Part shown: positions 8,512-16,250 of the stretch, in pieces
How the letters are laid out: every line of letters begins with the position of its first letter
Numbering within the stretch: the first letter of the stretch is position 1
Assembly: GCA_913775725.1 (NCBI GenBank)
Contig: CAJYNG010000019.1
Location: 62,001 to 126,000 of the forward strand
DNA length: 64,000 bases
Reading direction: 5' to 3'
Origin: an uncultured Stenotrophomonas sp.
Lineage (GTDB): Bacteria; Pseudomonadota; Gammaproteobacteria; Xanthomonadales; Xanthomonadaceae
Notes under the pieces: generated by a model
What the model saw: only the letters and a program-made list of their open reading frames with translations
Databases searched by the model: none
Told to the model about the DNA's origin: nothing
Program-made: the position numbers and the translations under genes

Positions 8512-9162
8512 ATGCCCATGCCCATGTCCACGACGTCCATTGCTTCGATCCGTGAAGAAATCGCCAGCGCCCTGACCCATGGCTTGGGAGCGGTATTCGC
8601 CCTGGCAGCCAGCGCGGTGTTGATCACCCTGGCGGCGATCTACGGCGACGGCTGGCAGCTGGCCAGCGCGATCGTATTCGGTATCGCGCTGTTGCTGCTG
8701 TACACCGCCTCCACCCTGTATCACGCCATCCAGCATCCGGTCGCCAAGGGTCGGTTGAAGGTGTTCGACCACTGCGCGATCTATGTACTGATCGCGGGCA
8801 CCTATACCCCGTTCACCCTGATCGGCCTGCGCGGCCCGTGGGGCTGGGGCCTGTTCACCGCGATCTGGGCGCTTGCGCTGGGCGGCGTGGTGTTCAAGCT
8901 GTTCTACACCGGCCGCTTCAAGGTGCTCTCAACGGTGATCTACATCGCCATGGGCTGGCTCGTGGTCGTGGCGATCAAGCCGATGTGGGCCTCGATCGAC
9001 GGCGGCACCCTCACCTGGCTGTTCGCCGGCGGCCTGTCGTACACGCTGGGCACCTACTTCTACCACCGTGAATCGATCCCGTACTCGCACGCGATCTGGC
9101 ACCTGTTCGTGATCGGCGGCAGCGTCTGCCACTTCGTCGCGGTCACCATGCAGGTGCTGTAA
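8512..9162 (+). CDS. trhA: Hemolysin III / PAQR-family membrane protein (TrhA-like)
   Basis: 216-residue seven-helix inner-membrane protein of the PAQR/hemolysin III family. Motifs are EEIASALTHGLG (residues about 15-26), STLYHA, the FDHCAIYVLIAGTYTPF signature, and near the C-terminus YFYHRESIPYSHAIWHLFV followed by SVCHF; the conserved Asp and His residues bind zinc in this superfamily. E. coli TrhA is linked to membrane energetics and homeostasis. The start is uncertain: ATG at 8512, 8518 and 8524 are in frame and none has a strong Shine-Dalgarno; MSTTSIASIREE at 8524 is equally plausible. No operon partner. Confidence 0.9.
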   Translation: MPMPMSTTSIASIREEIASALTHGLGAVFALAASAVLITLAAIYGDGWQLASAIVFGIALLLLYTASTLYHAIQHPVAKGRLKVFDHCAIYVLIAGTYTPFTLIGLRGPWGWGLFTAIWALALGGVVFKLFYTGRFKVLSTVIYIAMGWLVVVAIKPMWASIDGGTLTWLFAGGLSYTLGTYFYHRESIPYSHAIWHLFVIGGSVCHFVAVTMQVL

Positions 9163-9245
9163 ACGGCCGCTCGCAGGCGGCGTGTGCACACCATGCACAT
9201 GGCCGCTTCGCGCCCTGTCCACGAAGAGGGGGCAACCATGGCAGC

Positions 9246-11219
9246 GTGAATGCTGCCGCCTCCCCTGCTGCAAAGCGCACCACCCGCTGGCGCGTCCGCC
9301 GCCCCGGCCCACGAGGCCGGCGCTGGCTCACGATCCTGATTTTCCTGCTGGCGGCGATCCTGCTGCTGATCGCGTTGTGGGACTGGAACTGGTTCAAGGG
9401 GCCGGTGGAGCGCGCGGTGCAGGCACGCACCGGCCGCGTGCTGCACATCGGGAATCTTGATGTCGACCTCGGCCGCACCAGTACCATCCGCGCCGATGCG
9501 ATCACCTTCGCCAATGCCAGCTGGGCGAAGCAGCCCGATATGGCCAGCGCAGACCGCCTCGAGATCGACGTGCGGGTGTGGCCCCTGCTGCGCGGCAGCG
9601 TGCAGCTGCCCGAAGTGCGCCTGACCCGGCCCGATGTGCTGCTGGAAACCGCGCCGCGCAAGGGCGAACCGGGCAACTGGGATTTCCTCGGTGGCAGCAC
9701 GGGCGGGACCAGTCCGCAGCTCAAACGGCTGCGCATCGACGACGGTCGCCTGCAGTTCCTCGATGCGCTCGGCCGCACCGATATCCGCGTGGACGTGCGC
9801 AGCGGGCTGCCGAAGCAGGCCGACGCGGCGCCACCGCTGCTGGTGCAGGGCAAGGGCCACTGGCAGGGCAATCCGTTCACCCTGCGTGGTGGCACGGAAT
9901 CACCGTTGGAGCTGACCGACAGCGACCACCCGTTCCGCATCCATCTTGATGGCCGTGCAGGCGCCACCCACGCGGTAGCCAGTGGCACGCTGACCAACCC
10001 CTTCCAGCTGCGCGTGTTCGATCTGCAGTTCGCGCTCAGCGGCCAGGACCTGGCCGACCTCTACCCGCTGCTCGGCATTGCCATTCCGCCGTCGCCCCCT
10101 TATGCGTTGAACGGCCGGCTCAAGCGTGACCACAACATCTGGCGCTACGACGCCTTCACCGGCAAGGTCGGCGACAGCGACCTCGGCGGCAATCTGCAGT
10201 TTGAAGTGGGCGGCGCGCGGCCGCGGCTGACCGCCACGCTGGAATCCAAACGGCTGGACTTCGATGATCTGGCCGGCTTCGTCGGTGCCCCGCCAAGAAC
10301 CGGCGGCGGCGAAACCGCCAACGCAGAACAGAAGGCCGAGGCCGCACGGGTTGCTGCCCGTGCACGCGTGCTGCCCGACACGCCCTACAACCTCGGCAAG
10401 CTGCGCGCGATGGATGCCGACGTGCGCTGGAAGGCCCACCGCATCAACGCGCCGTCATTGCCGCTGGACGACATGGACGCGCACCTGCTGCTGGATGACG
10501 GCGTGCTGCGACTGGACCCGCTGAACTTCGGCGTCGCCGGTGGCGACATCCGCAGCACGATCCGCATGGACGCGCGTCGCCCGCAGATCAGCACCGCGCT
10601 GAAGGCCAGCGTGCGCGGCGTGCAGCTGGGTCAATTGTTCCCGGACGCGAAACTGGCTGAACAGGCCAAGGGCGGCATCGGCGGCGAAGTGGACCTGAGC
10701 GGCCGCGGCAACTCGATCGCCGCAATGCTCGGCAGCAGCAGTGGCAAGGTCGGCCTGGCGATGGGCCGTGGCCATGTCGGCAACCTGGTGATGGAACTGG
10801 CGGGGCTGGACATCACCGAATCGCTGAAATTCCTCGTGACCGGCGACAAGCAGATCCCGCTGCGCTGCGCCTTCGCCGACTTCGGCGTACGCGACGGCCT
10901 GATGACCAGCCAGGCGCTGGCGGTGGACACCACCGACACGATCCTCATCGGCGAAGGCACGGTCAGCCTGCGCGACGAGAGCCTGGACCTGCTGCTGAAA
11001 CCGCGCCCGAAGGACAAGAGCATCCTGGTACTGCGCTCGCCATTGCACATCGCCGGCACCTTCAAGGATCCGTCATTCCGCCCGGACTTCAAGGCGTTGG
11101 GTATTCGTGGCGCCGTGGCCCTGGCGCTGGGCAGCATTGCCCCGCCGGCGGCGCTGCTGGCGACGATCGAACTGGGGCCGGGGAAGGATGCCGACTGCGG
11201 CGGGCAGTATGCGAAGTAG
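9246..11219 (+). CDS. AsmA-family protein
   Basis: 657 residues, GTG start. An N-terminal transmembrane helix (about 28-46, WLTILIFLLAAILLLIALWDW) anchors a large periplasmic domain rich in beta-strands. The C-terminal AsmA_2 region ends in TIELGPGKDADCGGQYAK, very like other AsmA proteins. The family (AsmA, TamB, YhdP) forms bridge-like lipid conduits or affects outer-membrane lipid and protein assembly. N-terminal marks are FKGPVERAVQARTGR and NLDVDLGRTSTIRAD. It is alone on its strand and ends against repeat locus A. Confidence 0.9.
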   Translation: MNAAASPAAKRTTRWRVRRPGPRGRRWLTILIFLLAAILLLIALWDWNWFKGPVERAVQARTGRVLHIGNLDVDLGRTSTIRADAITFANASWAKQPDMASADRLEIDVRVWPLLRGSVQLPEVRLTRPDVLLETAPRKGEPGNWDFLGGSTGGTSPQLKRLRIDDGRLQFLDALGRTDIRVDVRSGLPKQADAAPPLLVQGKGHWQGNPFTLRGGTESPLELTDSDHPFRIHLDGRAGATHAVASGTLTNPFQLRVFDLQFALSGQDLADLYPLLGIAIPPSPPYALNGRLKRDHNIWRYDAFTGKVGDSDLGGNLQFEVGGARPRLTATLESKRLDFDDLAGFVGAPPRTGGGETANAEQKAEAARVAARARVLPDTPYNLGKLRAMDADVRWKAHRINAPSLPLDDMDAHLLLDDGVLRLDPLNFGVAGGDIRSTIRMDARRPQISTALKASVRGVQLGQLFPDAKLAEQAKGGIGGEVDLSGRGNSIAAMLGSSSGKVGLAMGRGHVGNLVMELAGLDITESLKFLVTGDKQIPLRCAFADFGVRDGLMTSQALAVDTTDTILIGEGTVSLRDESLDLLLKPRPKDKSILVLRSPLHIAGTFKDPSFRPDFKALGIRGAVALALGSIAPPAALLATIELGPGKDADCGGQYAK

Positions 11220-11261
11220 AAGTAGGAGCGTTCGTTCGTGGCGCCTCGTTTTTCCGCGCGT

Positions 11262-11369
11262 GGAGCCGGAGCAAGGCGACAGGCAGGACACGCCGTAAAT
11301 ACGTCCCTGTAGGCTCGGTCGGCGCATCCATGCGCCTCACGGTCCTGCCTGTCGCCTTGCTCCGGCTCC
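11262..11369 (+). repeat. Three-way-junction repeat, locus A copy 1 (forward)
   Basis: A perfect 28-bp inverted repeat (arms 11262-11289 and 11342-11369) encloses a 52-nt core (11290-11341). Inside the core are hairpin 1, TAC-GTCCCT-GTA, and hairpin 2, GGCGCAT-CC-ATGCGCC. CGACAGTTTCC follows. One of eight copies in the window. I do not recognise the family. Confidence 0.85.
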
Positions 11370-11517
11370 CGACAGTTTCCTGCGCGCGCGGAACGAGAGC
11401 GGAAATTCAAAGTCAAAAGAAGAAAGCAAAGTCAAAAGCTGTTGCCAACCAAGGTTGGCAGCTACCAAAGGCGAGGCACCGCGCATGTACGCACCGCGCT
11501 CGCAGAAATGTGTCCAG
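11370..11517. other. Spacer of repeat locus A
   Basis: Non-coding 148-nt spacer between the two inverted copies. It holds the tail CGACAGTTTCC, a purine-rich tract (AAGTCAAAAGAAGAAAGC) and a small hairpin GCCAACC-AA-GGTTGGC. Short open frames here show no protein-like sequence. Confidence 0.6.
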
Positions 11518-11621
11518 AGGCGGAGGGGATGGGCGGGCAGGACCGTTGGCGCCATGGATGGCGCCATCGAGCCTACAAGGACGTACTTGCGGCGTGTCCT
11601 GCACGCCCATGCCCTCCGCCT
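11518..11621 (-). repeat. Three-way-junction repeat, locus A copy 2 (reverse)
   Basis: Inverted orientation relative to copy 1. Arms of 26 nt (11518-11543 and 11596-11621, two mismatches) enclose a 52-nt core (11544-11595). Read on the minus strand the core has TAC-GTCCTT-GTA and TGGCGCCAT-CC-ATGGCGCCA. The inner stem differs from copy 1 but stays paired. Confidence 0.85.
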
Positions 11622-11708
11622 CTCCGACGTATCATGAAGGCGCTGCTTCTACTTTGGCTCTGGCTTCAAAAAGCGGGCCGGCGGGCCGCAGGCCCGCCAG
11701 CGAACACC

Positions 11709-12140
11709 TCACCCCGCCACGATGTACTGCTGCAGCTGGTCCAGCTCGCGCCGCTGCGCATCGATCACCGACTTCACCAGGTCGCCGATGGAAATCACCC
11801 CCAGCACCTGCGCCCCCTCCACCACCGGCAGATGGCGGATGCGATAGTCGGTCACCAGCTGCAGGCAATGCTCCACCTGCTCGCCCGGCGACACCGTCAC
11901 CACCTGCGCCGTCATGATCTCCGCCACCGCCGTATCGCGTGACGAGCGATCCCGCAGCACGATCTTGCGCGCGTAATCGCGCTCGGACAGGATCCCGACC
12001 AACCGCGGCCCGTCCATCACCAGCACCGCACCGATGCCCTTTTCCGCCATCAACCGGATCGCATCGATCACCGCCGCATCCGGCGCGACCGCGTGTACTT
12101 CAGGAGACTTGCCGTCCAACAGTTGCCGTACCGTCGTCAT
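11709..12140 (-). CDS. Tandem CBS-domain protein
   Basis: 143 residues holding two CBS motifs (about 5-60 and 72-130; GIGAVLVMDGPRLVGILSERDYARK and HLPVVEGAQVLGVISIGDLV split the pair). Stand-alone CBS pairs bind adenosyl nucleotides (AMP, ATP, SAM, NAD) and act as energy sensors. Its start lies inside the 3' end of the upstream glycosyltransferase gene (41-nt overlap), so the two are probably translationally coupled. Partner and target are unknown. Ends against repeat locus A. Confidence 0.88.
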   Translation of the reverse strand: MTTVRQLLDGKSPEVHAVAPDAAVIDAIRLMAEKGIGAVLVMDGPRLVGILSERDYARKIVLRDRSSRDTAVAEIMTAQVVTVSPGEQVEHCLQLVTDYRIRHLPVVEGAQVLGVISIGDLVKSVIDAQRRELDQLQQYIVAG

Positions 12141-13119
12141 CTACCTGCCCTCCGAGGGTGGGTTGCAGTGCCGAGTCTGCCACGGCGGATGCTAGCCACG
12201 CGTCAACCAGGTACAGCGGCCGCTGCTTGGACTCTTCGTACAGCCGGCCCAGGTACTCACCGATCAGGCCCAGCGCGATCAGCTGTACCCCGCCCAGGAA
12301 CAGGATCACCGCCATCATCGTCGGCCAGCCCGCCACCCGGTCGCCATACAGCGCCGCCTTCACGATCACCCATACGCCGAAGACGAAGGCCACCGCTGCC
12401 GTTGCCAGTCCCAGGTAGGTCGCCGCCCGCAGCGGCACGGTGGAGAAGCCGGTAATGCCCTCCAGCGCGAAGTTCCACAGCCGCCACAGACTGAACTTGC
12501 TGGTGCCGGCCACTCGCGCGTGACGGTGATAGGGCACCGCGATCCGCTTGAAACCGACCCAGCTGAAAAGCCCCTTCATGAAACGGTGGCGCTCGCGCAT
12601 CTCGCGCAGCGCACTCAACGCACGTGGCGACAGCAGGCGGAAATCACCGGTATCGGCCGGGATCGGCGTGCGCGACAGGCGCCCCATCACCCGGTAGAAC
12701 ACCGCCGCCGTGGCGCGCTTGATCCAGGCCTCGCCATCGCGGGCCATGCGCGTGCCATAGACGTTGTCATGGCCCTCGCGCCAGCGCGCGACGAATTCCG
12801 GTACCAGCTCCGGCGGATCCTGGCCATCGGCGTCAAGGATCATCGCCGCTCCGTCGCGCACCAGGTCCAGGCCGGCGGTCAGCGCGGCTTCCTTGCCGAA
12901 GTTGCGCGACAGCTTCAGCGCGGAAACCCGTGCATCGGACTGGGCCAGGCGGGCGATCACTTCCCAGGTGCTGTCATGGCTGCCGTCATCCACATAGAGG
13001 ATGTGGCCTTCGATATCGGGCATGCCGTCCAGCACGGCACACAACCGCGGATGCAGCAACGGCAGTGCCAGGGCCTCGTTGTAGGCGGCGATGACAAAGG
13101 TAAGCCGTTGGCGGGTCAT
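12100..13119 (-). CDS. Membrane-anchored family 2 glycosyltransferase (polyprenyl-phosphate type)
   Basis: 339 residues. The GT-A domain (1-220) has FVIAAYNE, YVDDGSHDST, LSRNFGKEAAL and the metal-binding DADGQDPPE; two transmembrane helices follow (about 232-258 and 268-292), then a soluble tail. This is the layout of dolichol/undecaprenyl-phosphate sugar transferases (GtrB, ArnC, DPM1-like) that load a sugar on undecaprenyl phosphate at the inner membrane. The sugar cannot be told. It overlaps the downstream CBS gene by 41 nt; the gap to mtgA is 48 nt. Confidence 0.9.
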   Translation of the reverse strand: MTRQRLTFVIAAYNEALALPLLHPRLCAVLDGMPDIEGHILYVDDGSHDSTWEVIARLAQSDARVSALKLSRNFGKEAALTAGLDLVRDGAAMILDADGQDPPELVPEFVARWREGHDNVYGTRMARDGEAWIKRATAAVFYRVMGRLSRTPIPADTGDFRLLSPRALSALREMRERHRFMKGLFSWVGFKRIAVPYHRHARVAGTSKFSLWRLWNFALEGITGFSTVPLRAATYLGLATAAVAFVFGVWVIVKAALYGDRVAGWPTMMAVILFLGGVQLIALGLIGEYLGRLYEESKQRPLYLVDAWLASAVADSALQPTLGGQVDDDGTATVGRQVS

Positions 13120-13167
13120 GCCCCGATTGTACGTTGCCGCCGCCCGCAGATCAGGCGTCGTGGGCCC

Positions 13168-13965
13168 TCATTCTTCCGACAGGTACGCGGCCCCGCCCAG
13201 CTGCCGTGCCTGCCGCTGGATCCACGCCGCGCGCCGCTGTACGTACGGCCCTGGTTTTGCCGCGTTATAGCGCCGCGGCGCCGGCAGCACCGCCGCCAGC
13301 CGCGCGCTCTCGGCCGGGCTCAGGCGCGCCGCGTCCTTGCCCCAGAACGTCTGCGCCGCTGCTTGCGCCCCATACACGCCATCACCGAACTCGGCGATGT
13401 TGGCGTACACCTCCAGGATGCGCTCCTTCGGCCACAGCGCTTCGATCAGCACCGTGTACCAGACCTCCAGACCCTTGCGGATCCAGCTGCGGCCCTGCCA
13501 GAGGAACAGGTTCTTGGCCACCTGCTGGCTGATCGTGCTGGCACCCCGCAGGCGCCCGCCCCTGGCATTGTGGTCGCGGGCCTTTTCGATGGCCTGCAGG
13601 TCGAAGCCGTTGTGTTCGGGGAAGCGCTGGTCTTCGGCCGCCACCAGCGAGATCGGCAGGCTCGGTGCCATCTGGTCCAGGTCGCGCCACTGGTAATGCA
13701 GGCGATACGACCAGTCAGCATCGCCCAGCGCCTCGCCATAGCGCCACAGCATGACCGTGGACACCGGAGGATCGATGAACCGCAGCACCAGCACCTGCAG
13801 GCAACTGAAGGCCGCCAGCAGCACCGGCAGCCACAGCATCTGTTTCCAGCGCCAGCGCCTGCGGCGCGGGACGTCCGCCCCGGCCTCCACCTTGTGCTGC
13901 TCTCCCCCTGCCCCCATTACTGGTGCATCCTTCTTCTGTCTGGTTGTCGGCGCATTATCCGGCAA
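13168..13965 (-). CDS. mtgA: Monofunctional peptidoglycan glycosyltransferase
   Basis: 265 residues at the longest start. One N-terminal transmembrane segment (about 43-62) and a GT51 domain with the catalytic-Glu motif [14 protein letters not shown] and the second family motif [16 protein letters not shown], then [22 protein letters not shown]. It polymerises lipid II glycan strands in the periplasm. The true start may be the ATG at 13917 ([11 protein letters not shown]), since the longer version overlaps the hslO upstream region. Divergent from hslO. Confidence 0.93.
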   Translation of the reverse strand: MPDNAPTTRQKKDAPVMGAGGEQHKVEAGADVPRRRRWRWKQMLWLPVLLAAFSCLQVLVLRFIDPPVSTVMLWRYGEALGDADWSYRLHYQWRDLDQMAPSLPISLVAAEDQRFPEHNGFDLQAIEKARDHNARGGRLRGASTISQQVAKNLFLWQGRSWIRKGLEVWYTVLIEALWPKERILEVYANIAEFGDGVYGAQAAAQTFWGKDAARLSPAESARLAAVLPAPRRYNAAKPGPYVQRRAAWIQRQARQLGGAAYLSEE

Positions 13966-13994
13966 CCGCCCTCGTTTACGCGCGATATGAGCCG

Positions 13995-14888
13995 ATGACC
14001 GCCAACTCCGATTCCCTGATCCGCTTCCTGCTCCCCGACGCTGGCGTCCGTGGTGTCCATGTGCGCCTGCAGGCCACCTGGCAGGAAATCCTGTCCCACG
14101 CCGCCTACCCGGATACGGCCGCCGAACTGCTCGGCGAGGCCTGCGTGGCCTCGGCGCTGTTCACCGGCCACACCAAGATCGATGGCCGCCTTTCGATCCA
14201 GCTGCGCAGCAGCACCGCCCTGCGCACCCTGTTCGCCGAATGCACCGCCGCAGGCACCCTGCGCGGTATTGCCCAGCTCAGCGAGGGCGCCGATGCGCCG
14301 CGCGACCTGTCCAGCCTGGGCGATGACGCCCTGCTCGCGATCACCATCGAAAACCCGGGCCTGGACCCTCGCGAGCCGCAGCGCTACCAGAGCCTGGTCG
14401 CGCTGACCGCGCCGGAGCTGGACGAGGCCTTCGAGGACTACTTCCGCCAGTCCGAGCAGCTGCCGACCCGCCTGCTGCTGGCCGCCGACCGCAACGGTGC
14501 CGCCGGCCTGCTGCTGCAGAAGCTGCCGGGCGACGAGGGGGACGAGGATGGCTGGGCGCGCGCCAGCGCCTTGTTCGAAACCCTGGGCAAGGCCGAGCTG
14601 CTGGCGACCCCGGCCGAGCAGCTGCTGCACCGCCTGTTCCACGAGGAGAAGCCAGCGCTGATGGGCGACAAGCCCCTGTCCTTCGCCTGCTCCTGCTCCC
14701 GTGAACGGGTCGCGTCGATGCTGCAGTCGTTGGGCGAGGACGAGGCGCGTGCCGCGGCCGTGGACACCGGCGCCGTCGAGGTCCGTTGCGAATTCTGCGG
14801 GCGGGAGTATCACTTTCCTTTGACGGAGTTCGGCATACTGTTCCACGGTGCCGAGGGGACTGTACCGGCGCCTGAACGGCTTCAGTAA
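13995..14888 (+). CDS. hslO: Redox-regulated chaperone Hsp33
   Basis: 297 residues from ATG 13995 ([11 protein letters not shown]). An upstream in-frame ATG at 13923 would add a poor N-terminus overlapping mtgA, so I reject it. The zinc switch is complete: CSC at 232/234 and CEFC at 265/268, the same numbering as E. coli Hsp33. Under oxidative stress these cysteines form disulfides, zinc is released and the protein becomes an ATP-independent holdase. Cytoplasmic. Divergent from mtgA. Confidence 0.97.
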   Translation: MTANSDSLIRFLLPDAGVRGVHVRLQATWQEILSHAAYPDTAAELLGEACVASALFTGHTKIDGRLSIQLRSSTALRTLFAECTAAGTLRGIAQLSEGADAPRDLSSLGDDALLAITIENPGLDPREPQRYQSLVALTAPELDEAFEDYFRQSEQLPTRLLLAADRNGAAGLLLQKLPGDEGDEDGWARASALFETLGKAELLATPAEQLLHRLFHEEKPALMGDKPLSFACSCSRERVASMLQSLGEDEARAAAVDTGAVEVRCEFCGREYHFPLTEFGILFHGAEGTVPAPERLQ

Positions 14889-14920
14889 GCGGCTTGTCTT
14901 GCATCTGGGGGGATCAAGGC

Positions 14921-14974
14921 TTGTTAAGAATTCATAAACACCCTAGGATCAAGTTCCCGACTCCGCGGGAACTT
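14921..14974 (+). promoter_or_regulatory. Promoter and start-site hairpin for the 15005 gene
   Basis: -35 TTGTTA (14921-14926), 17-nt spacer, -10 TAGGAT (14944-14949). A 9-bp hairpin AAGTTCCCG/CGGGAACTT (14951-14974) begins where transcription should start, which would give the mRNA a structured 5' end; no T-run follows, so it does not look like an hslO terminator. Confidence 0.5.
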
Positions 14975-15004
14975 CCGTTGTCCGTCCCTGTCTGAACTGG
15001 TCCG

Positions 15005-15853
15005 ATGCGTACCTTCCTGCGTCTACCGCTGGCCCTGATGATCGCCCTTGGCGCGATCACGGGCGTGCATGCGCAGAGCAAGGACACGCGGACCGTGCTG
15101 CCGGTGTGGAACAAGGGCAGCGGCAAGGTCGAAGCCCTGCTGTACCTGGAGCCTACCGGCGAACAGGCGGCTGGCGCCCGCTGGCACTTCGGCCGCAATT
15201 CGCTGGATGCGGCCTTCGGCCTGTCGTCAGGCGATTCGCTGGGCCTGCTCTGCAACAGCAGCAGCGGAACCAGCATGAGCGGCCTGGCCAGTCACTGCAT
15301 GCTGGCCAGCCTCGGCGACGAGGATGACCTCAACAGCCGTCGCTTCAGCGGCACCGCCGCGCTGAACCGCGGCAACAGCCGCCTGGGCATCACTGCCGGT
15401 ACCGGCCGTGAAACCCTGCCGGCATGGCTGGCAGGCCCCAACAAGACTCCGTCATTGCGCGCCGAGCAGAATGATCTGACCGTGTTCGCGCAGAAGAACA
15501 TCGGCCGCGAAGGCTTCGTTTCCATCGCCGGTACCTATGCCAAGGCCCGCCTGGTGCCGCTGGCCGACGCTTCGCCGGCCCTGGTCGACCGCTGGGACAG
15601 CAAGAGCCTGAGCATCGGTGCCGGCTACGGCAACTTCACCGGCAGCATCATCGGCCGCGTGGTCGACGTACCGGGCAAGCCCGGCAAGTGGGAAGGCCTG
15701 GGTATCGGCCTGACCTGGCGTACCCCGTGGTCCGGCCAGCTCACAGTGGGCGCGGAGAACGTGATCAGCCGCGGCAAGAATCCGTTCTCGCCACGCAATG
15801 AAAGCAATGACGACGGCACCGTGCCGTATGTCCGCTACGAGCAGGATCTGTAA
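15005..15853 (+). CDS. Exported protein of unknown function (outer-membrane beta-strand pattern)
   Basis: 282 residues. A signal peptide (MRTFLRLPLALMIALGAITGVHAQ) is followed by a mature part of alternating polar/hydrophobic strands with Gly/aromatic turns (LSIGAGYGNFTGSI, GLGIGLTWRTPWSGQLTVGAENV), as in small outer-membrane barrels or barrel-like xanthomonad proteins. Three cysteines (LLCNSSSG, SHCML) lie mid-protein. I recognise no named family. It has its own promoter and a terminator at 15891. Confidence 0.75.
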   Translation: MRTFLRLPLALMIALGAITGVHAQSKDTRTVLPVWNKGSGKVEALLYLEPTGEQAAGARWHFGRNSLDAAFGLSSGDSLGLLCNSSSGTSMSGLASHCMLASLGDEDDLNSRRFSGTAALNRGNSRLGITAGTGRETLPAWLAGPNKTPSLRAEQNDLTVFAQKNIGREGFVSIAGTYAKARLVPLADASPALVDRWDSKSLSIGAGYGNFTGSIIGRVVDVPGKPGKWEGLGIGLTWRTPWSGQLTVGAENVISRGKNPFSPRNESNDDGTVPYVRYEQDL

Positions 15854-15890
15854 TCGGCTCGGTGCCGTGCAGCATCACTGCAACCGACAC

Positions 15891-15914
15891 AGGGCGCCTC
15901 CGGGCGCCCTTGCT
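15891..15914 (+). terminator. Intrinsic terminator after the 15005 gene
   Basis: Eight-bp stem AGGGCGCC-TCCG-GGCGCCCT followed by TTGCTGTTT. Confidence 0.7.
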
Positions 15915-15950
15915 GTTTCTGCAGGTACCACGAGTTTCTGCAGGTACCAC
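15915..15950. repeat. 17-bp direct repeat in the TonB-receptor leader
   Basis: GTTTCTGCAGGTACCAC occurs at 15915-15931 and again at 15934-15950 with two bases between (19-nt period). Each unit holds the palindrome GGTACC. It is a candidate operator or a local slippage duplication, about 220 nt before the likely promoter of the receptor gene. Confidence 0.6.
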
Positions 15951-16132
15951 AAAGGCGGCACACACGCCCGATTTGATACATGTCGAAACACAACGAAATG
16001 CATCAATAGAAACGGATATGATCGCAAAATGAGGCCGTGATCACGGAAATGCGCCAAACATATTCCGCAAGCAATTGAATTATATGACTTCATTGCGATG
16101 TGAAGATCAACCACATCCAAAATTAACGCAGC

Positions 16133-16202
16133 TTTAATTTTCCAAGGGGCGCCGTTACTATCGGTTCAGCCTCGCGTTTTTTGGAGCGACTTTTTTCGCT
16201 CC
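16133..16202 (+). promoter_or_regulatory. Candidate promoter and leader hairpin of the TonB receptor
   Basis: Weak -35 TTTAAT (16133-16138), 17-nt spacer, -10 TACTAT (16156-16161). The leader then has a 7-bp hairpin GGAGCGA/TCGCTCC (16183-16202) with a T-rich loop. The 15951-16132 stretch is notably AT-rich for this genome, with no gene seen. Confidence 0.45.
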
Positions 16203-16250
16203 GCACGCAGGCAATCACCCCAGCCAAGACTTCTTGGAGAGAGAGAGCCA

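Noticed and set aside
11330..11942. Open frames across repeat locus A
   Set aside because: They run through palindromes and the antisense of the CBS gene; no homologue-like sequence.
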